DNA of 64,000 nucleotides from UBA9076 sp964418835 (GCA_964418835.1 CAYQNJ010000004.1:62001-126000), one strand, 5' to 3'; counted from the first letter of the stretch, positions 1 through 9,054 are shown. A program made the numbers and translations. The notes: generated by a model from the sequence alone, not told the origin.

Positions 1-230
1 AATATAGGCACCTTACTTTCTTCTCTAATTTTTTTTGTTAGTTCATAACCGTTTAATTTAGGCATCATTATATCAAATATACATACATGAATTTCATTGT
101 TTTTAAATAGATTATATGCGTCTTCTCCATTTTCAGACACAAAGATAGTATATTCTTCATTCTCTAAATATAGTTTAAGAATATCAATTATATCTTTGTC
201 ATCTTCAGCAATTAAAATATTTGTACTCAT
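1..230 (-). CDS. Response regulator, N-terminal receiver part (runs off the window)
   Basis: The reverse strand from 230 reads MSTNILIAEDDKDI and continues to KKIREESKVPI at the window edge, about 76 residues. The acidic pair EDD near residues 9-11 and the phospho-acceptor Asp in FDIMMP (about residue 53) are hallmarks of a CheY-like receiver domain. The DIMMPKLNG stretch is typical of OmpR/PhoB-type regulators, but the DNA-binding domain is outside the window, so the subfamily is inference. A GGAGGT ribosome site sits 7 bases before the ATG. It is transcribed away from the surface-protein gene on the other strand, so 231-356 holds divergent promoters. Confidence 0.85.
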   Translation of the reverse strand, partial: MSTNILIAEDDKDIIDILKLYLENEEYTIFVSENGEDAYNLFKNNEIHVCIFDIMMPKLNGYELTKKIREESKVPI

Positions 231-288
231 AGTAATACCTCCATAATTAATTATAAACATATTTATATGAATTTATTCTTAAAGATTG

Positions 289-317
289 TTAAGGTTGGTC
301 TTGTTTAGTGTTATAGA
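289..317 (+). promoter_or_regulatory. Possible promoter of the surface-protein gene
   Basis: TGT followed by TATAGA (309-317) resembles an extended -10 element about 40 bases before the ATG at 357. The upstream TTAAGG (289-294) is a poor -35 box at 17-base spacing. This is weak support based only on position and the -10 match. Confidence 0.3.
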
Positions 318-356
318 ATAATTTAAGATGTATGTATAAATAATATAGATAGGGGA

Positions 357-3300
357 ATGTATTTTGTGGGAAAAAATAAATTTTATTTGTTTAAAACTAT
401 TTCAATTACAATAATATCATTGTTTTTGTTTGTAAGTTTTTTAATGTGTATGCACAAGACATACAACCAGATAATACAGAACCTACAGTTGAAGAAACTC
501 CTATAGTAGAAGATATTCCTGTAGAGGAAGAAATACCTTTAGTGGATGATACAAATGTAATAGAAGAAGTAATTGAAGAACCAGTGGTAGATGACACAGT
601 TAGTGAATCTATAGTAGAAGAAATAGAAGTTGTGGAAGAGACTCTTAATGAAGCACCAATGATGAAAATGATGCTTGCCCCAATTGGTTCTATTGAAGTA
701 TATAGTTTTGATGAATTAAAAAATGCAGTAGTTAATGCTGGGACATCACCCACAACAATAATCATTAAAGAAAGTATCACATTTAGTGAAACTATAAATA
801 TAAATGCTAATCAAAACATTACAACAGTTGGTCCTTCAGAGAATGTTGAACCAATACTTTCAAGTGAAATAGTATTACCAAATCTAAATGATCCTATGAG
901 TACTAAAGAACAGTTAGTAAGTGATGCAACTACTCAAGGTGACATAGTAATCGAAAAAACTAATCTAACTACAAATCCAGTTGTAAAACCAAGTATTACT
1001 TTAAATAAAGCTTTAGCTTTTACTAAGGAAATGTTTAATGTGTTAGAAGGTGGAAACCTAATAATAGGAAGTAGTGAAAGAGATTCTATTTTCTTTGATG
1101 GGACAGAAGCTGATGGTAGTAATACTAATACAGGAAAGTTTATTAATGTATTAGGCAACCTAACAATAAATGGTGGAACTTTTGCGAATGCTAATATAGT
1201 AAAAATGGCATATAGTGCTCCAATCACAGTTTCAAAAACTGGAGTTTTAACTATGAATGCTGGAAGAATTACAAGCAATAAAGTAAACAATGGTGAAAGC
1301 ATTGAAATATCAGGTGGAGGAGTTAGAGTTAGTGCTGGTGGTACTTTTATATTGAACAATGGAAGTATTGATAATAATACAGCTTCAGCTGGTGGAATAA
1401 GTGTTGGAGATATTGGGGCTGATAGTGCTAATGGCAAAACCAATATGATAATGAATGGTGGAATTATTTCTAGTAATTCTTCATCGGGGCCAATAAATGC
1501 TGGTGGAGGAATCCAAATCTTTCCTGGATCAGACTTTGAAATGAATGATGGAATAATTAGTGACAACTATGGAAACACTGGTGGTGGAATATTTATTAGT
1601 GACCAATATGTGACTGGGTATAATGGAATTGATTATTCAAACACATACTCAACTCCATATGAAAAGTATATAGAAGTTAATGGTACAACCATGAATATGA
1701 ATGGTGGTTTAATATATAAAAACACTTCATATAGTGGTGGTGGAATATTTGTGTCTACCAGTGAAGTGAAATTAAATGATGGGTATTTATTGGATAACTA
1801 TGCCTACAACATGGGTGGAGCTATTTATGTGTCTATAGTTCCTTATGTATTTGAATTAGAAAATGCTTTAGTAAGTGAAAACACTGCGTATGTATCATCT
1901 TTTATATATCAATTTCCAGGAGGATCTGGAGGGGGTTTTTGGAACTGTCCTAGTGGTGTAGTAGATTATCAAGACTTTGGTTCAGTTTATGTATTTAATA
2001 ACTTTATTACTGCAGGAGGTAGTGGAGAAGATATTTTTGCGTATGAAAAATTAAAAAACTATAAATTAAATGGACAAGTTATAGGTGATTAATTCTTCAC
2101 TACAATTTCAGTTATTACAAAAGAAGGAAATGTTTTAACTTATACAAGTGATAGCACCATTCCAGAAAACTTAAGAGAAACAGATGAGTTTGTGAGTTTA
2201 AAAACTGTTTATAATGATGCAATAGTTGATGAGGCATGGAGAAACTCTAGAGTGTTTATTATGGGAAATAATGCTCAAAAGGGTGGAGGAATAGCTTTTA
2301 ATGCGGATATAGTATTCCCTGGTAATCCTAAAGATTATAAGTTAAGTGTTGAAAAGATATGGGATACAAGTGTTGAGAGTATACCTGAAAGTATTAAAGT
2401 AAACTTGTTTATTGGTGATTCAAAATATGATGATGCTATATTAAGTAATGATAATAATTGGAAACACACTTTTATAAATCTACCTTTTTCAAAAGAAGAG
2501 TTAGATGCTAAAGGGATATCTTATGTAATAGAAGAAGAGAATTTAAGTAATTATAAGGTAGTAAGTGAATTTAATTATGTGGATGATTATAATCAAACCT
2601 TTACTCTTACAAACTATAATTATCATCAAATAGAAGTAGAAAAGAAATGGAATCAAAGTATTACAAATATTCCAACAAGTATAAAAATATATTTGCTAAA
2701 AGATGGTGAAAGAGTTAAAGATGGTGATGGTAATGATAGATTCTTAGAATTAAGTAACGATAATAATTGGACTGGGGTATTTGATAATCTTGATCCAATA
2801 TCATTAACATTAAATGGTATTGATAGCTATTCAATTGAGGAAGAAAGTTTAGATTACATATTACAAATCACAAAAGATAATACTTCTAATATTAGTTTTA
2901 CAATTGGTAGATTAGAAATTACTAATGATTATGGAACAATATATTCTCAATATCCTTCAAGTGAACCAACTACTAATATAGATATAAATGTTTATTTAAA
3001 TGGTGAATTGGTTGATACACAAACTCAAATAATTAACAGAATTGGAAGTAATACTTTAGAAGTTCAATTTAGTGATATTTCATTACCACAAAGTACTATT
3101 CCTATTAAAGTAAATTATGTTTTAAATAATGGAGAACCATTTCCTTTAGATCAAACAAGTTATGATATAAATATTACTGGTGATGAAACAAATGGATATC
3201 AAATAAATATACCTAAATTAAGTGATGAAGGTGATTTAACTGAATTAATTTATCTAGATAGTTTATTAATTGATAATAAATATAAACTAATTGGTGAAAA

Positions 3301-3979
3301 CTTTAATACTATTAATCATCAATTAGATTTAATAAAGATATGGAATGCTAAAGAAAATGAGATTCCAAATGAGTTAAATGTAGAAGTATATAAGAATAAT
3401 GAATTATATAAAACAGTTTTATTAAACAAAGAAAATAATTGGAAAGAAAGTTTAATAGACCTTCCTGGATATCAAGGTGAAGAACAGTTTGAATATAGAG
3501 TTGTAGAAGAAAAACTAATAGGATTTAAAGAAACTATTGAAATGAATAAAGGTATCTTGATTAAAAATTTAAATTCTACTATTAATATGATAATTGATAA
3601 CCAGACCATCAGTTCAAAACAGTATGATTCAACTACTCAAATATTAAGTGATCCTTTATTAAATAATATTTTGAATAGTAATTATAGATATGTTTTAAGT
3701 GATAATGATGAAATAGAAATAATTAAAGATGGAGGTTTATATACAATAAATATTCCAAAAAAATTTGAAGTTGTAGAAATCATTAGTTTCACTATAACAA
3801 ATGAAAAAGAAACACCTATTACTCCACAACCAACTCCTACAATAACACCAACACCAATAAAACATGAACCACCTTTAACAAGCTCAAAATCTAATTTAAG
3901 CATGTATTTAACTATAACTATTGTTTCATTAGTTACTTTATATAAATTAAATAAAAAAAGATTTGTAAAGAGTAAATAG
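357..3979 (+). pseudogene. Large surface adhesin-like protein (beta-helix plus Cna-B repeats), broken by a -1 frameshift and an in-frame stop
   Basis: An ATG at 357 behind AGGGG encodes a basic start and a hydrophobic signal segment (about residues 10-29). The frame then shifts by -1 at 437-443 into the main frame, giving NVYA before QD, a good signal-peptidase site. An acidic Glu/Val-rich linker follows. Next comes a Gly/Asn-rich right-handed beta-helix region with many GGG-I and NGG repeats. A single TAA at 2090-2092 interrupts the frame, which stays open on both sides (FFTTISVITKEG follows the stop). Downstream are at least three Cna-B-like repeats (2335-2620, 2625-2890 and 3325-3530) with VEKxW, NNW and YxIEE/VVEE motifs, a Pro/Thr linker, one membrane segment and a basic tail. 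No LPXTG motif is visible. Full length would be about 1,207 residues. The separate open pieces are 446-2092 and 2192-3979. Function as an adhesin is inferred. Confidence 0.75.
437..443 (+). other. Phased -1 slippery heptamer T TTT TTA in the signal-peptide region
   Basis: Read from the ATG at 357, the codons are AGT TTT TTA, so T TTT TTA is exactly in phase for a -1 slip. Slipping leads into AAT GTG TAT GCA and the long downstream frame. A 6-bp hairpin (TGTATG at 447-452 with CATACA at 460-465, 7-base loop) starts three bases later; it is weak and closer than usual for a stimulator. Without a shift, translation leaves the adhesin frame. A T7 tract instead of T6 would restore the frame directly. 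Confidence 0.55.
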
Positions 3980-3980
3980 A

Positions 3981-4010
3981 TTGTATAAATATAAAATTAG
4001 TTCATATAAT
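3981..4010 (+). promoter_or_regulatory. Promoter of the small gene at 4033
   Basis: TTGTAT (3981-3986) and a perfect TATAAT (4005-4010) are separated by 18 bases, and the start codon lies 22 bases after the -10 box. Confidence 0.6.
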
Positions 4011-4032
4011 ATTTACATATATGGAGGTATAT

Positions 4033-4347
4033 ATGAACTTAGAAGATATTCTTAATCAATTAGGCGAAGTCAGAGCAGAAGAATTCAAAATGGCATTTCA
4101 ATTCTCAAAGAAAGAGGAACAAGAAGCACTACTTAATAGTGGTCTTGATGCTTTTACACAATATTCATTAATTATGGCTACACAAGGTAGTTGTAGTGCA
4201 AATGGTTTAAGTGATAGAGTTTTAGTTTCTTTGATAGATTATATTAAAAAGAATAACCTTACTTCTTCAAAGATAAGCAAGATTATAGAGTTAGTCACAA
4301 CACAAAATGTAAAAATAGAAGAACTTGATAAATATATTCAAAATTAA
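4033..4347 (+). CDS. Small uncharacterised protein, 104 aa
   Basis: The start at 4033 (MNLEDILNQLGEV) is chosen because GGAGGT (4023-4028) sits 4 bases before it; an in-frame ATG at 4021 overlaps that site and is unlikely. The protein is soluble and mostly helical by composition, with no signal peptide or membrane segment. I do not recognise a family. It has its own promoter and is closed by a strong terminator, so it is probably a single-gene transcript. A role in regulation or binding is possible but nothing in the sequence shows it. Confidence 0.75.
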   Translation: MNLEDILNQLGEVRAEEFKMAFQFSKKEEQEALLNSGLDAFTQYSLIMATQGSCSANGLSDRVLVSLIDYIKKNNLTSSKISKIIELVTTQNVKIEELDKYIQN

Positions 4348-4377
4348 CACATAATAATTATTATTATGTGTTTTTTT
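4347..4377 (+). terminator. Rho-independent terminator after the 104-aa gene
   Basis: An 11-bp stem, ACACATAATAA (4347-4357) with TTATTATGTGT (4361-4371), has a 3-base loop and a run of T after it. Confidence 0.85.
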
Positions 4378-4379
4378 GT

Positions 4380-4408
4380 TTTACTTTAAAACTAATTATA
4401 ATTATAAT
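4380..4408 (+). promoter_or_regulatory. Promoter of the SDR-M20-ddh operon
   Basis: TTTACT (4380-4385) and a perfect TATAAT (4403-4408) are 17 bases apart, 22 bases before the ATG at 4430. The -35 box follows directly on the preceding terminator. Confidence 0.65.
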
Positions 4409-4429
4409 GTTAAAAAGGAAAAAGATATT

Positions 4430-5173
4430 ATGAGATATATAGTTACGGGTTGTAGTAATGGTATTGGAAGATGTATTACTTATATGTTTTTAAGAAATGG
4501 TCATGAAGTATATGGAGTTGATATGGATGATAGAGGTAAATCTATAGAAGATGTTAATGACAAATTCTTTTTTTATAAAGCAAATATAGGAGATAAAAAA
4601 GAATTAGAAGGCTTTGTGAAGAGTATTGAATATATAAGGTTTGATGGAATTATTAATAATGCTGGTTTTAGTAAGGGTGGTTTAGATAATTGTTCTTATG
4701 AAGATTTTAACTATGTATTAAGTGTTGGTTTAAGTGCACCTTTTTATTTAGTTAAGTTATTAAAGGATAATTTAAATATTGGTTCTAGTATTGTTAATAT
4801 AGCATCTACTAGAGCGTTGATGTCTGAAAGAAATTCAGAAAGCTATGCGGCTATCAAGGGCGGCATTGTGGCTTTAACTCATGCTTTAAGTATTACCCTT
4901 AGAGGTAAGGCTAGAGTTAATTGTATTAGTCCAGGATGGATTGATGTTTCTAACTACAGTGAAAAACCTAAGTATGAAGCATCTTATCAAGATAAGATGC
5001 AACATCCGGTTGAAAGAATAGGTAAGGCAGAAGATATTGCTGAAATGGTTTTATTCTTATGTAGTGAAAAAGGTTCGTTTATAGATGGTCAAAATATTGT
5101 TATTGATGGTGGTATGAGTAAACAGATGATTTACCATGGTGATAACAATTGGAAATATGATGTGGAGGAATAG
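4430..5173 (+). CDS. Short-chain dehydrogenase/reductase (SDR), 247 aa
   Basis: This is a classical SDR, an NAD(P)-dependent oxidoreductase of unknown substrate. Visible motifs are the cofactor loop TGCSNGIG (residues 6-13), NNAG near residue 75, a catalytic Ser in VNIASTRA, the YAAIK active-site Tyr/Lys pair, and SPGWIDV after it. The C-terminal FIDGQNIVIDGGMS is typical of the family. The start at 4430 follows AAAAAGGA; a longer in-frame extension upstream lacks a ribosome site and overlaps the terminator. It is first in an operon with an M20 amidohydrolase (2 bases downstream) and diaminopimelate dehydrogenase, so it may act on the same amino-acid-derived substrate; that link is inference. 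Confidence 0.88.
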   Translation: MRYIVTGCSNGIGRCITYMFLRNGHEVYGVDMDDRGKSIEDVNDKFFFYKANIGDKKELEGFVKSIEYIRFDGIINNAGFSKGGLDNCSYEDFNYVLSVGLSAPFYLVKLLKDNLNIGSSIVNIASTRALMSERNSESYAAIKGGIVALTHALSITLRGKARVNCISPGWIDVSNYSEKPKYEASYQDKMQHPVERIGKAEDIAEMVLFLCSEKGSFIDGQNIVIDGGMSKQMIYHGDNNWKYDVEE

Positions 5174-5175
5174 TT

Positions 5176-6561
5176 ATGGATAAGTTAAATAAACTTCAAA
5201 ATGAATTATGGGATTATGCAGAATTAGGTTTTAAGGAATATAAATCCGCTAAAGCGATGTGTGATTTTTTAGAAGAAGAAGGATTTGAGGTAAATAGAGG
5301 TATTTGTAATATGGATACTGCATTTGATGCGGTTTATGGTAGTGGTAGTCCTGTTATTGCAATACTTGCGGAATATGATGCTTTAGATGGTATGTCTCAA
5401 GAGGCAGATCAAGATGAATATAAACCTTTAAAAGACACAACTACAGGACAAGGTTGTGGACATCATTTATTAGGTGTTGGAGCTATAAATGCATTTTTAA
5501 GATTAAAAGAAATGATTGATGAAGAAAACCTTCAAGCTACTATTAAACTAGTGGGATGTCCTGCAGAAGAGGCTGGTAGCGGTAAGGCATATCTTGCTAG
5601 AGATGGTTATTTTGATGATGTGGATATTGCATTAACTTGGCATCCTTCTACTGTAAGTAGTGTTTCCACAGGTTCTCATCAAGCGTGTATTCAATGTTAT
5701 TTTAGATTCCATGGTGTTTCTAGTCATGCGGCTGGTTCTCCTGAACTTGGTAGAAGTGCTTTAGATAGTGTTGAATTAATGAATATTGGAGTTAATTACT
5801 TAAGAGAACATATGGGTAGTGATGAAAGAATTCATTATGCGATTACTAATACTGGTGGTAGTGCACCTAATGTTGTTCAAGCTGAAGCTGAAGTTAGATA
5901 TTTTGTAAGAAGTACTACAGGTCCAAAAGTAAAAAAACTCTATGATAGAGTTTGTGATGTTGCTAGAGGTTCAGCTTTAATGAATGGTACTAGTGTAGAT
6001 ATTATATTTGATGAAGGGTTAGTTAATATAATTCCTAATTTTACATTGGAAAAAGTATTTAGAGATTCTTTTATTAAACTAGGTGTTCCAGAGTATACAA
6101 AAGAAGAAAGAGAATATGCTTTAAAGTTTAAGAATACTTATGATATTAATATTGTATTAAATGATATTGATGAAAATGTAAAAGATAAGGCAAGGTTAAT
6201 TAATAATATTAAAGAGAGTGAATTAAATGATTACTTTGTAGACAAGGAACATTCTAACGTATGTTATATGGGATCTAGTGATGTTGGTGATGTTAGTTGG
6301 GTAGTACCTACAGCACAAATCAATATGAATTGTTATAGCTATGGTGCAGGGGGTCATAGTTGGCAATGGGTTGCTCAAGGTAAATCTAGTATTGCTAGTA
6401 AAGGCGCAAGACATGCTGGTGAAATAATTGCAGATACTGCATTAACTTTAATAAAGAACCCAGAATTAATTAAACAAGCAAAACAAGAGTTAAAGGATAG
6501 ATTAGGTGATGACAAATATGAATGTCTAATACCTAAGGATGTATTACCTCACGTTTATTAA
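5176..6561 (+). CDS. M20-family metallo-amidohydrolase, AbgB-like, 461 aa
   Basis: The protein is a cytosolic zinc amidohydrolase of the M20/AbgB type, which cleave amide bonds of acylated amino acids such as p-aminobenzoyl-glutamate. Metal-site motifs are GCGHHLLGVGA (about residues 94-104), AEEAGSGKAYLA (about 132-143) and WHPS. A dimerisation-domain region follows (FRFHGVSSHAA). There is no signal peptide. The ribosome site GTGGAGGA lies inside the end of the SDR gene. Its operon partner is diaminopimelate dehydrogenase, so an acyl-diaminopimelate or cell-wall peptide substrate is plausible, but family members vary widely and the true substrate is unknown. Confidence 0.85.
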   Translation: MDKLNKLQNELWDYAELGFKEYKSAKAMCDFLEEEGFEVNRGICNMDTAFDAVYGSGSPVIAILAEYDALDGMSQEADQDEYKPLKDTTTGQGCGHHLLGVGAINAFLRLKEMIDEENLQATIKLVGCPAEEAGSGKAYLARDGYFDDVDIALTWHPSTVSSVSTGSHQACIQCYFRFHGVSSHAAGSPELGRSALDSVELMNIGVNYLREHMGSDERIHYAITNTGGSAPNVVQAEAEVRYFVRSTTGPKVKKLYDRVCDVARGSALMNGTSVDIIFDEGLVNIIPNFTLEKVFRDSFIKLGVPEYTKEEREYALKFKNTYDINIVLNDIDENVKDKARLINNIKESELNDYFVDKEHSNVCYMGSSDVGDVSWVVPTAQINMNCYSYGAGGHSWQWVAQGKSSIASKGARHAGEIIADTALTLIKNPELIKQAKQELKDRLGDDKYECLIPKDVLPHVY

Positions 6562-6575
6562 TAGAAAGGAAAAAT

Positions 6576-7544
6576 ATGAGTATAAAAATAGGAATAGTTG
6601 GTTATGGTAATTTAGGAAAAGGTGTAGAAGCTTCAATCTTAAAGAATAAAGATATGGAGTTAGTTGCGATATTTTCTAGAAGAAATCCAAAGGATATTAA
6701 TAATGATAAAGTAGTTGAATATTCATCTATGAAGGATTATGTAGGTACGATTGATGTAATGTTGATGTGTGGAGGTTCTGCGACTGACATTTTACAACAA
6801 GGACCATATGTGGCTAGTATGTTTAATACGGTAGATGCATTTGATACACATAAAAAGATTAATGACTATATGAAACAATTGGATGAAATTGCTAAAGAAG
6901 CTAATACATTATGTATGGTTTCTACTGGTTGGGATCCAGGATTATTCTCTTTTCAAAGATTGTTGAGTAATGTTGTATTGCCTGATGGTGAATCTTATAC
7001 TTTTTGGGGAAAAGGTGTTAGTCAAGGACATTCTGATGCGATTAGAAGAATAAAGGGAGTTGTTGATGCTAGACAATACACAGTGCCTAATGAGGAAGTT
7101 AAATCAAGGATACTTAATAAAGAGAAACTAACATTAACTACTTCTGATAAACATACTCGTTTATGTTATGTGGTAGTAGAAGAAGGCTATGATAAAGCAT
7201 TAATTGAAAAAGAAATAAAGGAAATGCCTAATTATTTCTTGGATTATGAAACAACAGTTAATTTTGTTGATTTAGAAACCTTACAAAAAGAACATAAGGG
7301 ATTACCTCATGGTGGTAATGTGATTAGATTGGGTGAAACATCTGATGAATGTAATCAAGTAATTGAATATGGTTTAAAGCTAGATTCAAATCCTGAATTT
7401 ACAGGCAGTGTTATGGTTTCAAGTGCTAGAGCTGTATATAAACTTCATAAAGAAGGTAAATATGGTTCAATTATGATGATGGATGTTCCATTAACTTATT
7501 ATAGTAATAAGGATAGAGAAGAAATAATCAAAGAATATATGTAA
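6576..7544 (+). CDS. ddh: meso-Diaminopimelate D-dehydrogenase
   Basis: This NADP-dependent enzyme interconverts meso-diaminopimelate and tetrahydrodipicolinate plus ammonia, giving a one-step route in lysine and peptidoglycan precursor synthesis. At 322 residues it has the family length. Visible features are the Rossmann start GIVGYGNLGKG (residues 6-16), the STGWDPGLFS stretch, and GKGVSQGHSDAIRRIKGV, all characteristic of Ddh. It is the last gene of the SDR-M20-ddh operon, 14 bases after the amidohydrolase, with an AGAAAGGA ribosome site, and is followed by a terminator. Its presence implies the organism makes or handles diaminopimelate. Confidence 0.93.
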   Translation: MSIKIGIVGYGNLGKGVEASILKNKDMELVAIFSRRNPKDINNDKVVEYSSMKDYVGTIDVMLMCGGSATDILQQGPYVASMFNTVDAFDTHKKINDYMKQLDEIAKEANTLCMVSTGWDPGLFSFQRLLSNVVLPDGESYTFWGKGVSQGHSDAIRRIKGVVDARQYTVPNEEVKSRILNKEKLTLTTSDKHTRLCYVVVEEGYDKALIEKEIKEMPNYFLDYETTVNFVDLETLQKEHKGLPHGGNVIRLGETSDECNQVIEYGLKLDSNPEFTGSVMVSSARAVYKLHKEGKYGSIMMMDVPLTYYSNKDREEIIKEYM

Positions 7545-7576
7545 GATGTTTTCTACTAAAGTAGAGAACATCTTTT
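7543..7576 (+). terminator. Terminator after ddh
   Basis: GATGTTTTCTAC (7545-7556) pairs with GTAGAGAACATC (7561-7572) with one G-T pair and a TAAA loop, followed by TTTT. Confidence 0.82.
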
Positions 7577-7614
7577 ACTTGGTATATTATTATAGAGGTT
7601 TTTAGAAGATTAAG

Positions 7615-7643
7615 TTGACTAAGACTAAAGTTTGGTATATGAT
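7615..7643 (+). promoter_or_regulatory. Promoter of rplK-rplA
   Basis: TTGACT (7615-7620) and TATGAT (7638-7643) are 17 bases apart and close to consensus. Transcription would start about 80-90 bases before rplK, leaving a leader long enough for a regulatory RNA fold. Confidence 0.7.
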
Positions 7644-7664
7644 AAACAAGCCTAAAAAGGCAGT

Positions 7665-7708
7665 ACAATGCGTGGGAGGAAAGCAACATTCCAATATACC
7701 ACAGCACT
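7665..7708 (+). promoter_or_regulatory. Putative L1-binding autoregulatory element in the rplK leader
   Basis: GTGG (7672-7675) pairs with CCAC (7699-7702) and GGA (7678-7680) with TCC (7690-7692). An asymmetric internal loop of GA against AATATA lies between them. The AUAUACCAC side resembles the conserved AUACCAC strand of the 23S rRNA site bound by protein L1. L1 is known to repress its own L11-L1 operon through an mRNA mimic of that site, and the position just before rplK fits. A small GCCT/AGGC hairpin precedes it (7650-7661). Confidence 0.68.
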
Positions 7709-7735
7709 GACAACAATATATAGGAGGTATGTCAC

Positions 7736-8155
7736 GTGAAAAAAGTTGCAAAAGTAGCAAAGCTACAATTCATGGCTGGCGGTGCTAAACCAGGACCAGC
7801 TCTAGCGTCTGCGGGTATCAATATGCCCCAATTCTGTTCAGCTTTTAACGAAGCTACAAAAGATCGTGCAGGGGATTTAGTTCCAGTAATTATAACTGCA
7901 TATGAAGACAAGACATTTGATTTTGTTTTAAAGACAACACCAGCTTCAATATTACTTAAAAAAGCTGCAGGTGTTTCTAAAGGTTCAGGTGCTCCAAACA
8001 CTACAAAGGCTGGTAAAATCACAGTTGATCAATTAAGAGAAATTGCTGAATATAAAATGCCAGACTTAAATGCAAATTCAGTTGAAGCAGCAATGAAAAT
8101 TGTGGCTGGAACTGCAAAGAACATGGGTATTAAAGTAGAAGGAATGGAGGACTAA
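7736..8155 (+). CDS. rplK: 50S ribosomal protein L11
   Basis: The protein is 139 residues, full length for L11, which binds 23S rRNA at the GTPase-associated centre. The proline-rich start FMAGGAKPGPALASAGINMPQFC is diagnostic. The start is a GTG, 7 bases after AGGAGGT. It is followed 3 bases later by rplA. secE and nusG, which usually precede it in Firmicutes, are absent here; ddh is upstream instead. Confidence 0.98.
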   Translation: MKKVAKVAKLQFMAGGAKPGPALASAGINMPQFCSAFNEATKDRAGDLVPVIITAYEDKTFDFVLKTTPASILLKKAAGVSKGSGAPNTTKAGKITVDQLREIAEYKMPDLNANSVEAAMKIVAGTAKNMGIKVEGMED

Positions 8156-8158
8156 TTA

Positions 8159-8836
8159 ATGGCTGGAAAGAAATACAGAGAAGCTGCTAAATTAGTTGAC
8201 AGTAGTAAAACTTATAACTATGTAGAAGCAGTAGGTCTTGCAAAAAAGACAAATTATACAAAGTTTGATGCATCAGTTGAATTAAGTTTTCAATTGAATG
8301 TAGATCCACGTCAAGCTGATCAAAACATCAGAGGTGCTATGGTATTACCTAATGGTACTGGTAGAAGCCAAAAAGTATTGGTTATTACTCAAGGACCTAA
8401 GGAACAAGAAGCAATAGATGCTGGTGCAGATTTAGTTGGTGGAAAAGATATGTTAGATAAAATCAAAGGCGGATGGTTTGACTTTGATATTATCGTTGCT
8501 ACACCTGATATGATGGGTGAACTTGGTAAATTAGGTAAATTATTAGGCCCTAAGGGATTAATGCCAAACCCTAAAACAGGTACAGTTACACCTAACGTTG
8601 CTAATGCTGTTAATGACATTAAAAAAGGTAAAGTAGAATACCGTGTTGATAAAGAAGGTAACATTAACGTTATGATTGGTAAATGTTCATTCACTGAAGA
8701 ACAACTTGCTGAAAACTACAAAGCGTTATATGACGTAATTGTAAAAGCTCGTCCATCTGCAGTTAAGGGTGCTTTCATTAAAGGAATTACATTGTCTAAC
8801 ACAATGGGTCCTGGTATAAAAGTAACAATAGACTAA
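8159..8836 (+). CDS. rplA: 50S ribosomal protein L1
   Basis: L1, 225 residues, forms the mobile L1 stalk next to the ribosomal E site and is the usual translational repressor of the L11-L1 operon. Signature stretches include LLGPKGLMPNPKTGTVT and the C-terminal ITLSNTMGPGIKV. It follows rplK closely with its ribosome site (GGAGGA) inside the rplK end, so the two are translationally linked. A terminator follows, separating it from rplJ-rplL. Confidence 0.98.
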   Translation: MAGKKYREAAKLVDSSKTYNYVEAVGLAKKTNYTKFDASVELSFQLNVDPRQADQNIRGAMVLPNGTGRSQKVLVITQGPKEQEAIDAGADLVGGKDMLDKIKGGWFDFDIIVATPDMMGELGKLGKLLGPKGLMPNPKTGTVTPNVANAVNDIKKGKVEYRVDKEGNINVMIGKCSFTEEQLAENYKALYDVIVKARPSAVKGAFIKGITLSNTMGPGIKVTID

Positions 8837-8843
8837 TTAATAT

Positions 8844-8874
8844 AAGATTCAAGTTTATACTTGGATCTTTTTTT
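8844..8874 (+). terminator. Terminator after rplA
   Basis: AAGATTCAAG (8844-8853) pairs with CTTGGATCTT (8860-8869) around a TTTATA loop, followed by a T run. Confidence 0.85.
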
Positions 8875-8877
8875 AAG

Positions 8878-8903
8878 GTAATCTTAAGATATGAGTAATC
8901 TTA
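8878..8903 (+). repeat. Two direct copies of GTAATCTTA before the small membrane-protein gene
   Basis: The 9-mer occurs at 8878-8886 and 8895-8903, a 17-base period, in the gap before the 35-residue gene. It could be an operator, but in such AT-rich DNA chance is possible. Confidence 0.4.
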
Positions 8904-8946
8904 TATTAATATAAATAGTACATAATATATCCAAGGAGGAAATATT

Positions 8947-9054
8947 ATGGAAAAGATTATTACAGATGTATTAAGTGTTCTTAGTATTATCCTTGGTGTT
9001 TTGGTTTTTGGTAGAGACTACACAAATAATAATCAAATTAATACAAATAAATAA
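8947..9054 (+). CDS. Small single-span membrane protein, 35 aa
   Basis: An ATG 6 bases after a strong AAGGAGGA opens a 35-residue frame, MEKIITDVLSVLSIILGVLV, then a charged and Asn-rich tail. Residues 7-21 form a hydrophobic helix, so one membrane span is likely. The good ribosome site and the terminator that starts at its stop codon argue that it is real. It resembles holin-like or type I toxin peptides in size and layout only; no family is recognised. Confidence 0.6.
   Translation: MEKIITDVLSVLSIILGVLVFGRDYTNNNQINTNK

Noticed and set aside
934..1566. A 210-codon open frame on the minus strand opposite the surface-protein gene
   Set aside because: It mirrors the repetitive beta-helix coding region, has no ribosome site and a biased hydrophobic translation; it is a shadow of the real gene.
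3790..3979. LPXTG sortase signal at the end of the surface protein
   Set aside because: The C-terminus has a Pro/Thr linker, a membrane span and a basic tail, but no recognisable LPXTG-type motif (only PPLTSS).
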